From positions 1-12,551 of the forward strand of contig DASRZQ010000153.1 in NCBI GenBank assembly GCA_035686205.1: 12,551 nucleotides of DNA, written 5' to 3'. The notes under the pieces were generated by a model that was not told the origin of the DNA, ran no database searches, and worked only from the letters and a program-made list of their open reading frames with translations. This document shows, one piece after another, positions 1 to 7,415 of the stretch. How positions within the stretch are numbered: the first letter of the stretch is position 1; each line of letters begins with the position of its first letter. Position numbers and translations under genes: made by a program. This DNA comes from CAIWTU01 sp035686205. GTDB lineage: Bacteria; Desulfobacterota; Desulfuromonadia; Geobacterales; Geobacteraceae.

Positions 1-13
1 ATGAATCATCCCG

Positions 14-49
14 GCAAAAAGGCATCGACTTCCGCGTTGCCTTTTTTGC
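14..49 (+). terminator. Possible rho-independent terminator of an upstream gene
   Basis: An 11-base arm (14-24, GCAAAAAGGCA) pairs with 38-49 (TGCCTTTTTTGC), with one unpaired T, around a 13-base loop. The right arm includes six Ts. No coding region is visible upstream inside the window, so the gene it would serve lies to the left. Confidence 0.5.
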
Positions 50-111
50 GTGACAATTACCGGCAAATCCATTAATCTTGCGCCGGGAATCAGTGCTGAG
101 AGGAGAAAAAT

Positions 112-585
112 ATGAAAAAACTTACTGCCATGACGGCTGTAATTCTTGTGCTGTCCTGCGCGGCTATTGCAGCGGGAGCCGGAAAGGCGGCCCTGCCGCA
201 AGACTATGAAAAGTGGGAAAAGAGCAGCCGGAAGGTCATTAGCGACAAACAGTCGCTGTTTTACGGGATTCACTATATCTATGCCGACAAAAAGGCGTTG
301 AAGGCCTACAAGTCGGGCGGACCCTACCCCGAAGGGAGCAGGTTTGCCGTGGTCAATTACAATATCAGGGACGTGGGCGGCAAGCCGGTAGAGGGGAAAA
401 AGAACATGATTGTCCTGATGAAAAAGGACAAGGGGGCAAAGGAAACGGGCGGCTGGATTTTTGCCGGCTTCACCCCCGAAGGAAAGCCGAGCGGTATCGA
501 CCCGGTGAAGAATTGCTATGAATGCCATCTGAAAGAAGCGAAGGACAGGTATCTGGTCATATCCAGGTATTCCGACTTTAAATAG
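112..585 (+). CDS. Exported cytochrome P460-family c-heme protein
   Basis: A 157-residue protein with an N-terminal export signal (KK, then a hydrophobic stretch over about residues 4-22). Cleavage after AGA (about residue 23) is likely. The alternative VLSC at 13-16 is a loose lipobox, so a lipoprotein is possible. The body matches the cytochrome P460 family: an early KWEKSSRK segment, a central strand-rich part with GSRFAVVNY and GWIFAGF, and one c-type heme motif CYECH at residues 135-139 close to the C-terminus. Family members bind one heme c in the periplasm. Some oxidise hydroxylamine through a lysine-heme crosslink; others, the cytochrome c'-beta type, bind NO. Which type this is cannot be read from the sequence by eye. 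The start is supported by a GAGAGGAG ribosome site at 98-105. The next gene begins about 30 bases downstream on the same strand, so co-transcription is likely. Confidence 0.85.
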   Translation: MKKLTAMTAVILVLSCAAIAAGAGKAALPQDYEKWEKSSRKVISDKQSLFYGIHYIYADKKALKAYKSGGPYPEGSRFAVVNYNIRDVGGKPVEGKKNMIVLMKKDKGAKETGGWIFAGFTPEGKPSGIDPVKNCYECHLKEAKDRYLVISRYSDFK

Positions 586-615
586 TTCCTTTCGCTCAGG
601 CAGGGTACCTTGATA

Positions 616-1854
616 ATGAGTGACGCCCAGGACATATTTTTTCTAGGACGGCAGCCGATACTCGACAGGGAGCAGAATATCTTCGGTTATGAACTGCTGT
701 TCCGCTCCGCGGATATCTCGTTCGCCGATATCACCGATTACCTGCAGGCAGGCGCAAGCGTAATCATGCATGCCCTTTCCGGCTTCGGCTTCAGCGAGGT
801 GCTGGGAACCCACAAGGGATTTTTCAATGTCACTGGCGAACTGCTGATGAGCGACGCCCTGGAACTGCTCCCCAGGGAACAGATTGTCATCGAGATCCTG
901 GAGAGTATCGAGATAACCGGTGAAATAATCAATCGGTGCCGGGAACTCAAGGAAAAGGGGTTCAGCCTGGCGCTGGATGACAACTTCTACGCTCCGGAAT
1001 ACGAACCGCTTTACAACATCGTCGATATCGTCAAAATCGACATTCTGGAAATCGATGGACCGGCCTTGAACGAGATGGTGCGGATACTTAAAAATCGCCC
1101 TGTGACTCTCCTGGCGGAGAAGGTGGAAACGACCGAACAGTTCAAGGAATGCCAGGACCTTGGCTTCCAGCTGTTCCAGGGGTACTACTTCGCCCGTCCT
1201 TCGGTGCTGAAGAAAAAACGCGTTGATGTTTCTGGAACGGCCCTTCTGAGGCTGCTGCAGCTTGTGCTCCAGGACGCGGAGATAAAGGAAATTGAGGAAA
1301 CCTTCAAGCAGAACCCGGGGTTGACCTACAACCTGTTGCGGCTGGTCAATTCGGTTGCCCTGGGAATGCGGGAGAGGATAGAAACACTCAGACACGCGCT
1401 GATGGTGCTCGGTCTCCAGCAGCTGAGGCGCTGGGTCCAACTGGCCCTTTATTCACGGGGTTCGGGCAAGGGCAACGCTCCCCTCCTTGAAACCGCGGCG
1501 GTCCGCGGCAGGCTTATGGAGCTGATAGTAATGAAGCAGTGCCTTCAGCCGGAAGACAAGGAGTACGCCGACAGGGCTTTCATGACCGGTATGCTTTCCC
1601 TGATAGACGTATTGTTCGAAACCCCGATGGAAGAAGTCATAAAGCAGCTCAACCTGGCGGATGACGTCCGCCGGGCATTGCACTCAAGGGAAGGCGACAT
1701 GGGCCGTCTGCTGCTGCTGGCGGAAAGCCTGGAGGTCATGGATTTCCAGAAAGCGGTGGCCATTCTCGGCGAATCTTCCTGCACCGTCAACACTCTTTTC
1801 GAAGCGCAACTGGAAGCGATAAACTGGGCAAACAGGCTAGATGAGATTATCTGA
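616..1854 (+). CDS. EAL and HDOD domain signalling protein
   Basis: A 412-residue soluble protein. Residues about 6-200 form an EAL (c-di-GMP phosphodiesterase-type) domain and about 200-400 an HDOD domain, recognisable by LLRLVNS and the AL..LG..QLRRWVQL helix. Like other YuxH-type EAL-HDOD proteins it has no membrane segment. The metal and catalytic set appears retained: E26 (in YELLFR), N71, E93, D121-D122, K140, E168 and E171 (AEKVET), Q188 (QGYYFARP). The DDFG-type loop reads DDNF instead, so activity is uncertain; many EAL-HDOD proteins are thought to be non-catalytic c-di-GMP or protein-interaction modules. ATG 616 is preferred over the in-frame TTG at 610 because AGGG at 602-605 sits 10 bases from 616 but only 4 from 610. 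It is probably co-transcribed with the cytochrome gene just upstream. Confidence 0.9.
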   Translation: MSDAQDIFFLGRQPILDREQNIFGYELLFRSADISFADITDYLQAGASVIMHALSGFGFSEVLGTHKGFFNVTGELLMSDALELLPREQIVIEILESIEITGEIINRCRELKEKGFSLALDDNFYAPEYEPLYNIVDIVKIDILEIDGPALNEMVRILKNRPVTLLAEKVETTEQFKECQDLGFQLFQGYYFARPSVLKKKRVDVSGTALLRLLQLVLQDAEIKEIEETFKQNPGLTYNLLRLVNSVALGMRERIETLRHALMVLGLQQLRRWVQLALYSRGSGKGNAPLLETAAVRGRLMELIVMKQCLQPEDKEYADRAFMTGMLSLIDVLFETPMEEVIKQLNLADDVRRALHSREGDMGRLLLLAESLEVMDFQKAVAILGESSCTVNTLFEAQLEAINWANRLDEII

Positions 1855-2030
1855 AACACGCCCGGTTCTTTCCTTTAGCCAAACCGGCATTGTCCTCACG
1901 ATAGCACGTGCCCGTTATCAAACCTGCCTGCCCACTGTTTACCAGCTACCTGTTCACCTGGGCTGATCCTCAGGCTTCCCTTCCGTTGAAACACCGTCAC
2001 CCGCCTTGCCATCCTGTTTGCCGCCATCAG
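1855..2030. other. Convergent intergenic interval
   Basis: This stretch separates the ends of the EAL-HDOD gene and the minus-strand penicillin-binding protein gene. A 6-bp inverted repeat (CCGGTT 1862-1867, AACCGG 1882-1887) and an 8-bp palindrome GCACGTGC are present, but neither is followed by a T run, so I call no firm terminator. Reading frames that cross it are antisense to the penicillin-binding protein gene and show no family features. Confidence 0.5.
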
Positions 2031-4016
2031 TCATTGCGGATTTTGAACAGGTTGCGGCGGCACAGCGGACATCGGCTTGAAGGCAACTCCGCCGTGTTTC
2101 GGGCAGTACTCCGTCGGCTGGGTGCCCGCGATGAAGAATTCGTTCTGTTTTACCGGGCAGTCCGGAGCCGCCAGAAACCCTGTAGCAGGATCGATAGTGC
2201 AGGATACGACGGTATCCGGTTTCGGGAAATCAACGGCCTGCCTGCCGGCCAGAACCGAGCGCATGAAACGTCCCCAGATGGGTGCGCTGACGGCTCCCCC
2301 GGTGAAGCTTCTCCCGCCCGGCTGGGGCTTGTCATATCCGACCCAGACGCCGGTCACCAGCTGGGGAGTGTATCCGACAAACCATGCGTCCCGGTAATCC
2401 TCGGTTGTGCCGGTTTTCCCGGCGGAAGGAAATTCCCTGCTGAATTTTCTGAGCGATTTCGCTGTGCCGTAGACCATTACGTCTTTAAGCATCTGGGTCG
2501 TGACAAACGCGTCGGCCGGGGAAAGGACCGGAGCCGCCGACGGCGGATTTTCCGTCCAGGTGTGACGGTTCCGGTCGTAGATGCGGGTGATCAACCTCGG
2601 TTCGATCCGTCTGCCGCCGTTGGCGAAGGGGGTGTAGGCTGATACCAGCTCTTTCAGCGTTACCTCATCGGTGCCGAGGGCCAGGGACAGTCCGCTGCGC
2701 GGGTTCAGGGAGAGTCCGAGCGGCTTGGCGAAATCGATGAAATAAGGGACTCCTATGGTGTCCAGCAATTTTACGGCCACAACGTTGTTCGAGTATGCCA
2801 GCGCCCGCCTGAGCGTAAGGTCTCCGAATCGTTCTTTTTCATAGTTCTGGGGCTTCCAGACTTCATTGTTACCCCGGTTGTATGCCACCGGAGCGTCATT
2901 CCAGATGCTGCCGGGAGTAATTCCTTTTTCCAGTGCGGCCGCATAAATCAGCGGTTTGATGGCCGAACCGGGCTGTCTCCTGGCGGTAAAGGCGCGGTCA
3001 TAGGAATTCTTGTCGAAATCGACCCCGCCCACGGCCGCAAGGACGTCGCCCGTATTCGCGTCAAGGCACAATAAAGCGCCCTGAAGCCCGGGGGAAATCC
3101 GTTTGACTCCCTCGCTCAGGGTCCGTTCAGCCAGCTTCTGGATGTTCAGGTCCATGGCAGTGATCACGTCCAGCCCGCCCTGCTCGATAACCTGTGGTCC
3201 GTACTTATCGACCAGTATGCCCCGGATATGGGCCAGGCAATACGGGTCTTTTCCTGGCTGCATGACGGTAGGTGGATGGGCTCTCAGCTTTTTCTGCTGC
3301 CTGCGGGTGATCATTTTCAGTTCCACCATGCGCTGGAGAACCACGTCCCTCCTGGCCGTCACCTTCGCCGGTTTCCCCAGCGGGTTGTAGCGGGATGGCG
3401 CTTTGGGAACGCCTGCCAGCAGCGCGCATTCGCCGTCGGTCAATTCCTCCGGGTTTTTGTCAAAATAGAGGCGCGCGGCCTGGGCGATGCCCCGGGCCCC
3501 GTTGCCGAAATCGATTTCGTTAAAATACATTTCCAGGATCTGCTTCTTGGTGTATTTGCGCTCGTATTCAATCGCCAGCTCTGCTTCCTTGATCTTTCTG
3601 TCAAGGGTTTTCGCTCCGGACAAATATCTGTTTTTGACCAGCTGCTGGGTGATTGTTGACCCCCCCTCGGCCATTTTCCCTTTCACCACGTCTCTCATAA
3701 GCGCCCGGGCAATCCCGCGGATATCGATCCCGCCGTGTTCGTAAAAGCGGGCGTCTTCGACGGCCACCAGTGCGTTCTGCAGGAACCTGGGGATACGGTC
3801 GATGGAAACCCAGTACTTTTCAGCCGGCATTATCCGGCCCACAAAACGTCCCTCCCTGTCAAATACTTTTATGGACGAATACCCGGAAGGGAGTGGCGGG
3901 TAGATGGCGAATTTCTCCTCGGCGCCGGCCGACGGAACAATGCCTGAAAGCAGAAAAATCAATGCTGCCGCGAAACAGACAGACTTTTTCAAAAAAGCGG
4001 ATGCTGAGTATGTCAA
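2031..4016 (-). CDS. Class A penicillin-binding protein (PBP1A-type)
   Basis: A bifunctional peptidoglycan synthase: GT51 glycosyltransferase followed by penicillin-binding transpeptidase, anchored in the inner membrane and acting in the periplasm. Residues here count from TTG 4016 (661 residues). A hydrophobic segment (about 10-28) acts as anchor or signal. GT51 motifs are VEDARFYEHGGID (catalytic E87), GGSTITQQLVKN and the EMYFNEIDFG segment. The transpeptidase has SAIK (nucleophile S351, K354), a YSNN motif and KTGTT (from K534). The frame stays open to TTG 4058 (675 residues), but that start has no ribosome site. TTG 4016 follows AAGGAG (4029-4034) at 12 bases and leaves a more normal signal sequence; no ATG lies near either. 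Both are TTG, so the start is unsettled. The gene stands alone, convergent with the EAL-HDOD gene and divergent from the FIST gene. Length is somewhat short for PBP1A, with no obvious OB-fold insertion between the two domains. Confidence 0.93.
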   Translation of the reverse strand: MTYSASAFLKKSVCFAAALIFLLSGIVPSAGAEEKFAIYPPLPSGYSSIKVFDREGRFVGRIMPAEKYWVSIDRIPRFLQNALVAVEDARFYEHGGIDIRGIARALMRDVVKGKMAEGGSTITQQLVKNRYLSGAKTLDRKIKEAELAIEYERKYTKKQILEMYFNEIDFGNGARGIAQAARLYFDKNPEELTDGECALLAGVPKAPSRYNPLGKPAKVTARRDVVLQRMVELKMITRRQQKKLRAHPPTVMQPGKDPYCLAHIRGILVDKYGPQVIEQGGLDVITAMDLNIQKLAERTLSEGVKRISPGLQGALLCLDANTGDVLAAVGGVDFDKNSYDRAFTARRQPGSAIKPLIYAAALEKGITPGSIWNDAPVAYNRGNNEVWKPQNYEKERFGDLTLRRALAYSNNVVAVKLLDTIGVPYFIDFAKPLGLSLNPRSGLSLALGTDEVTLKELVSAYTPFANGGRRIEPRLITRIYDRNRHTWTENPPSAAPVLSPADAFVTTQMLKDVMVYGTAKSLRKFSREFPSAGKTGTTEDYRDAWFVGYTPQLVTGVWVGYDKPQPGGRSFTGGAVSAPIWGRFMRSVLAGRQAVDFPKPDTVVSCTIDPATGFLAAPDCPVKQNEFFIAGTQPTEYCPKHGGVAFKPMSAVPPQPVQNPQ

Positions 4017-4248
4017 GGCTATCAATTTCTCCTTCGCGTGATTATTACAGATAAACAAAGGGCGGCTGATTTCAGCCTGCCATGAAGGGCTTTATAGTAC
4101 CACACATTATGCACGGTCTGCCACTGTCCTTTTGTAACATATGTTCATCCGCATTTCGGGCCGACCTAAAAAATTACTTCAGATTTTCGATGGACATCCG
4201 ATAAATGATTAACAGAAAGCAAATAAGCATCCATTGATGAAATCAGGC

Positions 4249-4262
4249 GGGACTCGAGTCCC
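4249..4262. promoter_or_regulatory. 14-bp perfect palindrome, possible operator
   Basis: GGGACTCGAGTCCC is self-complementary over its full length and lies about 120 bases before the FIST gene start. A dimeric regulator site is one reading; chance is another. It superficially resembles a tRNA T-arm but lacks the GTTC loop and any flanking cloverleaf. Confidence 0.3.
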
Positions 4263-4309
4263 CGTAGATATCCTTACTGTCTGTACCGGCGATGTCGTCG
4301 TCGGCGGGC

Positions 4310-4331
4310 AAGCCGGAAATCAAAGCCGGAA
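4310..4331. repeat. 9-bp direct repeat AAGCCGGAA
   Basis: Two copies of AAGCCGGAA, at 4310-4318 and 4323-4331, are offset by 13 bases, 54-75 bases upstream of the FIST gene start. They could be tandem protein-binding half-sites. The GCCGG core can also pair with CCGGC at about 4286-4290 in a leader RNA. Confidence 0.4.
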
Positions 4332-4384
4332 TTCTTTAAAGGATTTTATCTGACGATACATTTTAGATACAAAAGGAGGTTGTT

Positions 4385-6418
4385 ATGCATTTTCTGGGGA
4401 TTGGAAAGAAACAGCAGGCATGCGCTGCCGCCGTCGCCCTGCAAAGCACCGTGAGCGGTCTTCCGGGTGAGCTGGAGAAGGTTCGCTTCTCTCCCACTTT
4501 CGTATCTGCCTATGTTTCTCCGCATGTTGATATTGACCAGGTTGCCGGGGTTTTGACGTCACGCTTTTCCGGCGTCCCGATGATGATCTGCTCAACTGCC
4601 GGCGAACTGCATGCAGACGGAGGGCGTCTGTATTGCCCGACCGGCAACCGTTGGGACCGGGTGGTCGTGCAGTGTTTCGACGCCTCGGTAATAGCGGAGG
4701 CCGAAGTGGTAAGTGTTCCGCTGGGGTGCGAGGACTTGCGCCGGGGGAAAAATGAAGTTACCCTGAAGGACCGAATCGCCCGCATCGGCAAGGCCATCAC
4801 GGACCTTAGGGTGAACATGGAAATCGACTTCCGCAACACCCTGGCATATGTGCTGTTTGACGGCCTGTCCGCCTCAGAATCGTTCTTCATGGAAGCGCTG
4901 TACGATTCCGGCCGTTTTCCCTGCCTGTTCGTCGGCGGTTCTGCCGGAGGGACTTTCGACTTTCGCAACACCTGGTTGCACGATGGCAGGAAAAAGCTTG
5001 AGAACCATGCCCTGATCGCCTTCGTCAAGACGGCTCCCGGCGTGCGGTTCGGCGTTCTGAAGAGCCAGAATTTCGAGCCTGCCGGAAGCAGCTTCAATGT
5101 GGTTTCCGCTTCGGTGGAGCAGCGCTATGTAAGCCAGGTCATCGACAGTCACGGACATGTCAGCACCCTTGTGGAAGCGCTCTGCGAAACCCTTAAATGC
5201 ACACCAGCCAACCTGGAAGCCAAGCTGGCCGACTACTCGTTTGCCATTACGGTGGGAAAGGAGCTGTTCGTGCGCTCGGTTTCGCAACTTGATATAAATG
5301 CCGGCAGGGTGCATTTTTACTGCGACATCTCTCCGGGAGAGGAACTTCTGCTGGTGCGCAGGACGGGCCTGGCCGCCAATACGGAAAGGGATTTCAGGCA
5401 GTTCATGCAGGGAAAACCGGGGAGCCCCGTGGCCGGCATTCTCAACGACTGCATTCTGCGCCGCCTCTGCAATGAGCGCGAATTGTCCGAAATGGGCAGA
5501 GTCATGTCGGGCGGCGCAATGACAGGGTTCTCAACGTTCGGCGAGATTCTCGGGCTTAATCTGAATCAGACTCTTACCGCCGTCTTCTTTTTCCGGGTGC
5601 CGCGCGGGGCGCAATTCCGCGATGAATATGTGGACAACTTTGTTGCCCATTATGGAGAGTTCAAGGCCTTTTTCCTGAGGCGTCAGATATCCAAACTAAG
5701 CGGTTTGTCCAAGGTTGTGGCGAAGCAGATCGACGATTTCAAAGCTCAACAGTACGAAAGCCGCCTGGACGAATCCGGCCTGGAACCTTCCATGGCGAGG
5801 CTCTTCAGCGGCCTGAACGACCTCGGGCAGGCGTTGTTTGAGGCCGACGCCCAGCGGGAAACCATGGCATGCCAGCTTGAATCCTGTGCCTCCGATCTGT
5901 ACGGATCGGTCGGCGATCTGGCCTCGCACATAGAACAGCAGACGCAGGCTATTCACGAGTTGGGGACAAATTTCTCCGGTCTCACCAAACAGGCCAACAG
6001 CTCCGCCGCAAGCGCCCGCGAGCTGGCAGACGCCAGTCTCCAGATCCAGAGTGTTGTGGAAATTATCGAACAGATCTCGGACCAGACCAATCTGCTTGCT
6101 CTTAACGCCGCCATCGAGGCGGCGCGCGCAGGCGACAGCGGTCGGGGGTTCGCGGTTGTCGCCGATGAAGTCCGTAACCTGGCCGAGAAATCCCGGACCA
6201 GCGCCCTGGAGATAGGCACCAACATCTCGCGCCTGGCTTCCGAAATCAGTTCGGTGGCCAACGAGATCGAATCCCAGTCCAGCGACGTGGCCTGCCTCTC
6301 AACCCTGCTGGGCGTCATCGAGGAGTCCAGCGGACGGACCGCGGAGACCGCGGATCACACCAAGGGGGTTGCAGATACCCTGAAGAGCATGACCAGGACA
6401 AGCCACAATTTCGCGTGA
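4385..6418 (+). CDS. Soluble FIST-domain methyl-accepting chemotaxis protein
   Basis: A 677-residue protein. FIST_N spans about residues 35-235 and FIST_C about 240-400, with the hallmark GFSTFGEILG.N.NQTLT at 381-398. A helical linker follows (about 420-490), then a chemoreceptor signalling domain (about 490-665). The CheA/CheW-binding hairpin tip is canonical: QTNLLALNAAIEAARAG starts at Q567 and continues into GRGFAVVADEVRNLAEKS. FIST is a predicted small-ligand sensor domain. There is no signal peptide, membrane helix or HAMP, so this should be a cytoplasmic receptor. The C-terminus ends shortly after the signalling helix with no CheR-binding pentapeptide. Start ATG 4385 has an excellent AAGGAGGT ribosome site four bases upstream. 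The gene is monocistronic as far as can be seen, with a strong terminator just after it; no che genes are in the window. The ligand cannot be inferred. Confidence 0.9.
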   Translation: MHFLGIGKKQQACAAAVALQSTVSGLPGELEKVRFSPTFVSAYVSPHVDIDQVAGVLTSRFSGVPMMICSTAGELHADGGRLYCPTGNRWDRVVVQCFDASVIAEAEVVSVPLGCEDLRRGKNEVTLKDRIARIGKAITDLRVNMEIDFRNTLAYVLFDGLSASESFFMEALYDSGRFPCLFVGGSAGGTFDFRNTWLHDGRKKLENHALIAFVKTAPGVRFGVLKSQNFEPAGSSFNVVSASVEQRYVSQVIDSHGHVSTLVEALCETLKCTPANLEAKLADYSFAITVGKELFVRSVSQLDINAGRVHFYCDISPGEELLLVRRTGLAANTERDFRQFMQGKPGSPVAGILNDCILRRLCNERELSEMGRVMSGGAMTGFSTFGEILGLNLNQTLTAVFFFRVPRGAQFRDEYVDNFVAHYGEFKAFFLRRQISKLSGLSKVVAKQIDDFKAQQYESRLDESGLEPSMARLFSGLNDLGQALFEADAQRETMACQLESCASDLYGSVGDLASHIEQQTQAIHELGTNFSGLTKQANSSAASARELADASLQIQSVVEIIEQISDQTNLLALNAAIEAARAGDSGRGFAVVADEVRNLAEKSRTSALEIGTNISRLASEISSVANEIESQSSDVACLSTLLGVIEESSGRTAETADHTKGVADTLKSMTRTSHNFA

Positions 6419-6421
6419 CAT

Positions 6422-6492
6422 CAGGGGACAGGCTGGTTTTTCATGACTAATCCGGAAAAACCAGCCTGCCCGCGTTTTCTGCCCCTGTTTTT
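6422..6492 (+). terminator. Strong nested-stem terminator after the FIST gene
   Basis: A perfect 14-bp stem (CAGGCTGGTTTTTC 6429-6442 with GAAAAACCAGCCTG 6455-6468) sits inside an outer 6-bp pairing, CAGGGG 6422-6427 with CCCCTG 6482-6487. The outer arm is followed directly by TTTTT (6488-6492). It begins only 4 bases past the FIST stop codon. Confidence 0.85.
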
Positions 6493-6718
6493 CAGCCTCC
6501 AGTCAACAAAAAATCCCTCAAATATAACAATTATGTACTATCAGGACGGATGAACGGCCCTGTTTGATGATCGTCTGGCACATATGTTCATGCAGTCGGT
6601 GAATTCGCATCCGTGCCGGTTTTCCCTCTCGGCTTGGAAGTGATTTTTTCGAAAATCATTGCGTTGCAACGATTCGGAAGTACAATAAACGATATTTTCA
6701 GCTCCGGGGGAGAGAGCA
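6493..6718 (+). promoter_or_regulatory. Upstream region of the 2H phosphoesterase gene
   Basis: No gene is supported here. The stretch includes a possible sigma-70 promoter near the right end, a hairpin TGATTTT-ttcg-AAAATCA at 6641-6658 that abuts the -35 element, and the 12-mer ACATATGTTCAT (6580-6591) that also occurs at 4137-4148. The hairpin could be an operator or a chance AT-rich inverted repeat. Confidence 0.45.
6659..6686 (+). promoter_or_regulatory. Candidate sigma-70 promoter for the 2H phosphoesterase gene
   Basis: A -35-like TTGCGT (6659-6664) and a -10-like TACAAT (6681-6686) are separated by 16 bases. Transcription would begin about 25-30 bases before the start codon. Confidence 0.5.
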
Positions 6719-7252
6719 ATGGAGAGATATTCGGTATTTCTGACGCCTTCGGGCGCCGATTTCGCTTATACCGCCAATCTGATCCGGGAAATGTGCGGCA
6801 AATATGACGAGTTCCCCTTCGAACCACATGTTACAGTTTATTCGGGGACGTTTTCCGACCTGGACAGGCTGAAGAAGTTGCTGTCGAGTGCGGTGGCCGG
6901 CATCGGGCCGATTACTCTCCGTGTCCGCGGAGTCGGATGCAAAGAGGATTATTTCAAAAGCCTGTTCATCGAATTTCATGAGAACACTGCGCTGAGAGGA
7001 ATCCATGAGCGAATCCGGGCAATGGTTGAAACGGAATCCGGGTATGAACTTGTTCCGCACCTGAGCCTTCTCTACAGCGAGATGCCGCTGACTGAAAAGC
7101 AGGCGCTGGCGAAAAGGGTCATTCCGGACAGGGAAGTGATCCTCTTCAGTTCGGTGAAGATCGTGACGCCCCGCAACCCGAAGGAAGGGTGGCGGGATAC
7201 CGGCCAATGGCAGACCCTGTTCCGTATATTGCTGGAGGAGTCCCGGCGGTGA
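6719..7252 (+). CDS. 2H phosphoesterase, cyclic phosphodiesterase-like
   Basis: A 177-residue soluble protein with the two H-x-T/S-x motifs that define the 2H superfamily: PHVTVY (H37, T39) and PHLSLLY (H114, S116). The spacing and the trailing tyrosines fit the cyclic phosphodiesterase (CPDase) branch better than classical LigT/ThpR. Known family members open 2',3'- or 1'',2''-cyclic phosphates on nucleotides or RNA ends using the paired histidines. The N-terminal YSVFLTPSG strand and the late FSSVKIVTP strand complete the expected two-lobed fold. The start is supported by GGAG at 6709-6712, six bases before ATG. It lies 180 bases before moaA on the same strand, but GC-rich inverted repeats and a possible separate promoter intervene, so shared transcription is uncertain. 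The natural substrate is unknown. Confidence 0.8.
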   Translation: MERYSVFLTPSGADFAYTANLIREMCGKYDEFPFEPHVTVYSGTFSDLDRLKKLLSSAVAGIGPITLRVRGVGCKEDYFKSLFIEFHENTALRGIHERIRAMVETESGYELVPHLSLLYSEMPLTEKQALAKRVIPDREVILFSSVKIVTPRNPKEGWRDTGQWQTLFRILLEESRR

Positions 7253-7268
7253 CCCTGTCCGGCGGTTG

Positions 7269-7318
7269 CGGGAAAATTCCCGAATAATCGCGGGGGTTCT
7301 TTTCCCGGGATTTGATTC
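7269..7318 (+). terminator. GC-rich inverted repeats after the 2H gene
   Basis: CGGGAA..TTCCCG (7269-7282) is followed by a second GC-rich hairpin around CGGGGG-TTCTTTT-CCCGGG (7291-7309). Neither ends in a clear T run, so they could be a weak terminator or processing sites rather than a classical rho-independent terminator. Confidence 0.35.
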
Positions 7319-7348
7319 CCAAAAGGAGATAATTGGAGCAATTAGTTA

Positions 7349-7354
7349 TATAAT
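7349..7354 (+). promoter_or_regulatory. Candidate -10 box for moaA
   Basis: A perfect TATAAT lies in an AT-rich stretch about 80 bases before the moaA start. No convincing -35 hexamer is present at the usual distance, so the promoter may need an activator or may not be real. Confidence 0.35.
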
Positions 7355-7375
7355 GTAAAACATGATGTTGTGCTT

Positions 7376-7415
7376 CCGGGTCAAGCGGCACGAGCGTTGC
7401 CCCGCTCCGCCCCGG
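7376..7415 (+). promoter_or_regulatory. Hairpin leader before moaA
   Basis: An outer pairing CCGGG 7376-7380 with CCCGG 7411-7415 encloses a strong hairpin: AGCGGCA 7384-7390 pairs with TGCC..GCT 7398-7406, with a 2-C bulge. It ends just before the ribosome site of moaA. MoaA leaders often carry a Moco-responsive RNA, but this element is much shorter than that class and I cannot match its conserved bases. Confidence 0.35.

Larger units (their letters stand above)
4059..4384. promoter_or_regulatory. Divergent intergenic region between pbp and FIST genes
   Basis: No coding region is supported here. It must hold promoters for both divergent genes, but I see no clear sigma-70, sigma-54 or FliA element. 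Visible structure: the inverted repeat GGCTGA-tt-TCAGCC at 4064-4077 close to the pbp start, the palindrome AACATATGTT at 4136-4145, a 14-bp perfect palindrome at 4249-4262, and two copies of AAGCCGGAA at 4310-4318 and 4323-4331. An ideal ribosome site (AAGGAGGT, 4373-4380) precedes the FIST gene. Confidence 0.5.

Noticed and set aside
643..1440. 265-codon minus-strand open frame
   Set aside because: Antisense to the EAL-HDOD gene, whose protein has clear family motifs; the reverse translation has none.
1908..2642. 244-codon plus-strand open frame
   Set aside because: It lies mostly antisense to the penicillin-binding protein gene, shows arginine/proline-rich composition typical of an antisense frame, and has no domain or ribosome site.
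4249..4262. tRNA-like T-arm or attachment site
   Set aside because: The sequence lacks the GTTC loop, there is no acceptor stem or anticodon arm nearby, and no integrase or repeat copy is present.
4336..4359. FliA-type (sigma-28) promoter before the chemoreceptor gene
   Set aside because: GACGATAC resembles the -10 element, but the only TAAA lies 11 bases away instead of about 15, so spacing is wrong.
6575..6593. Sigma-54 promoter at CTGGCACATATG
   Set aside because: The -24 half fits (TGGCAC), but at the required distance the sequence is TTCA rather than TTGC.
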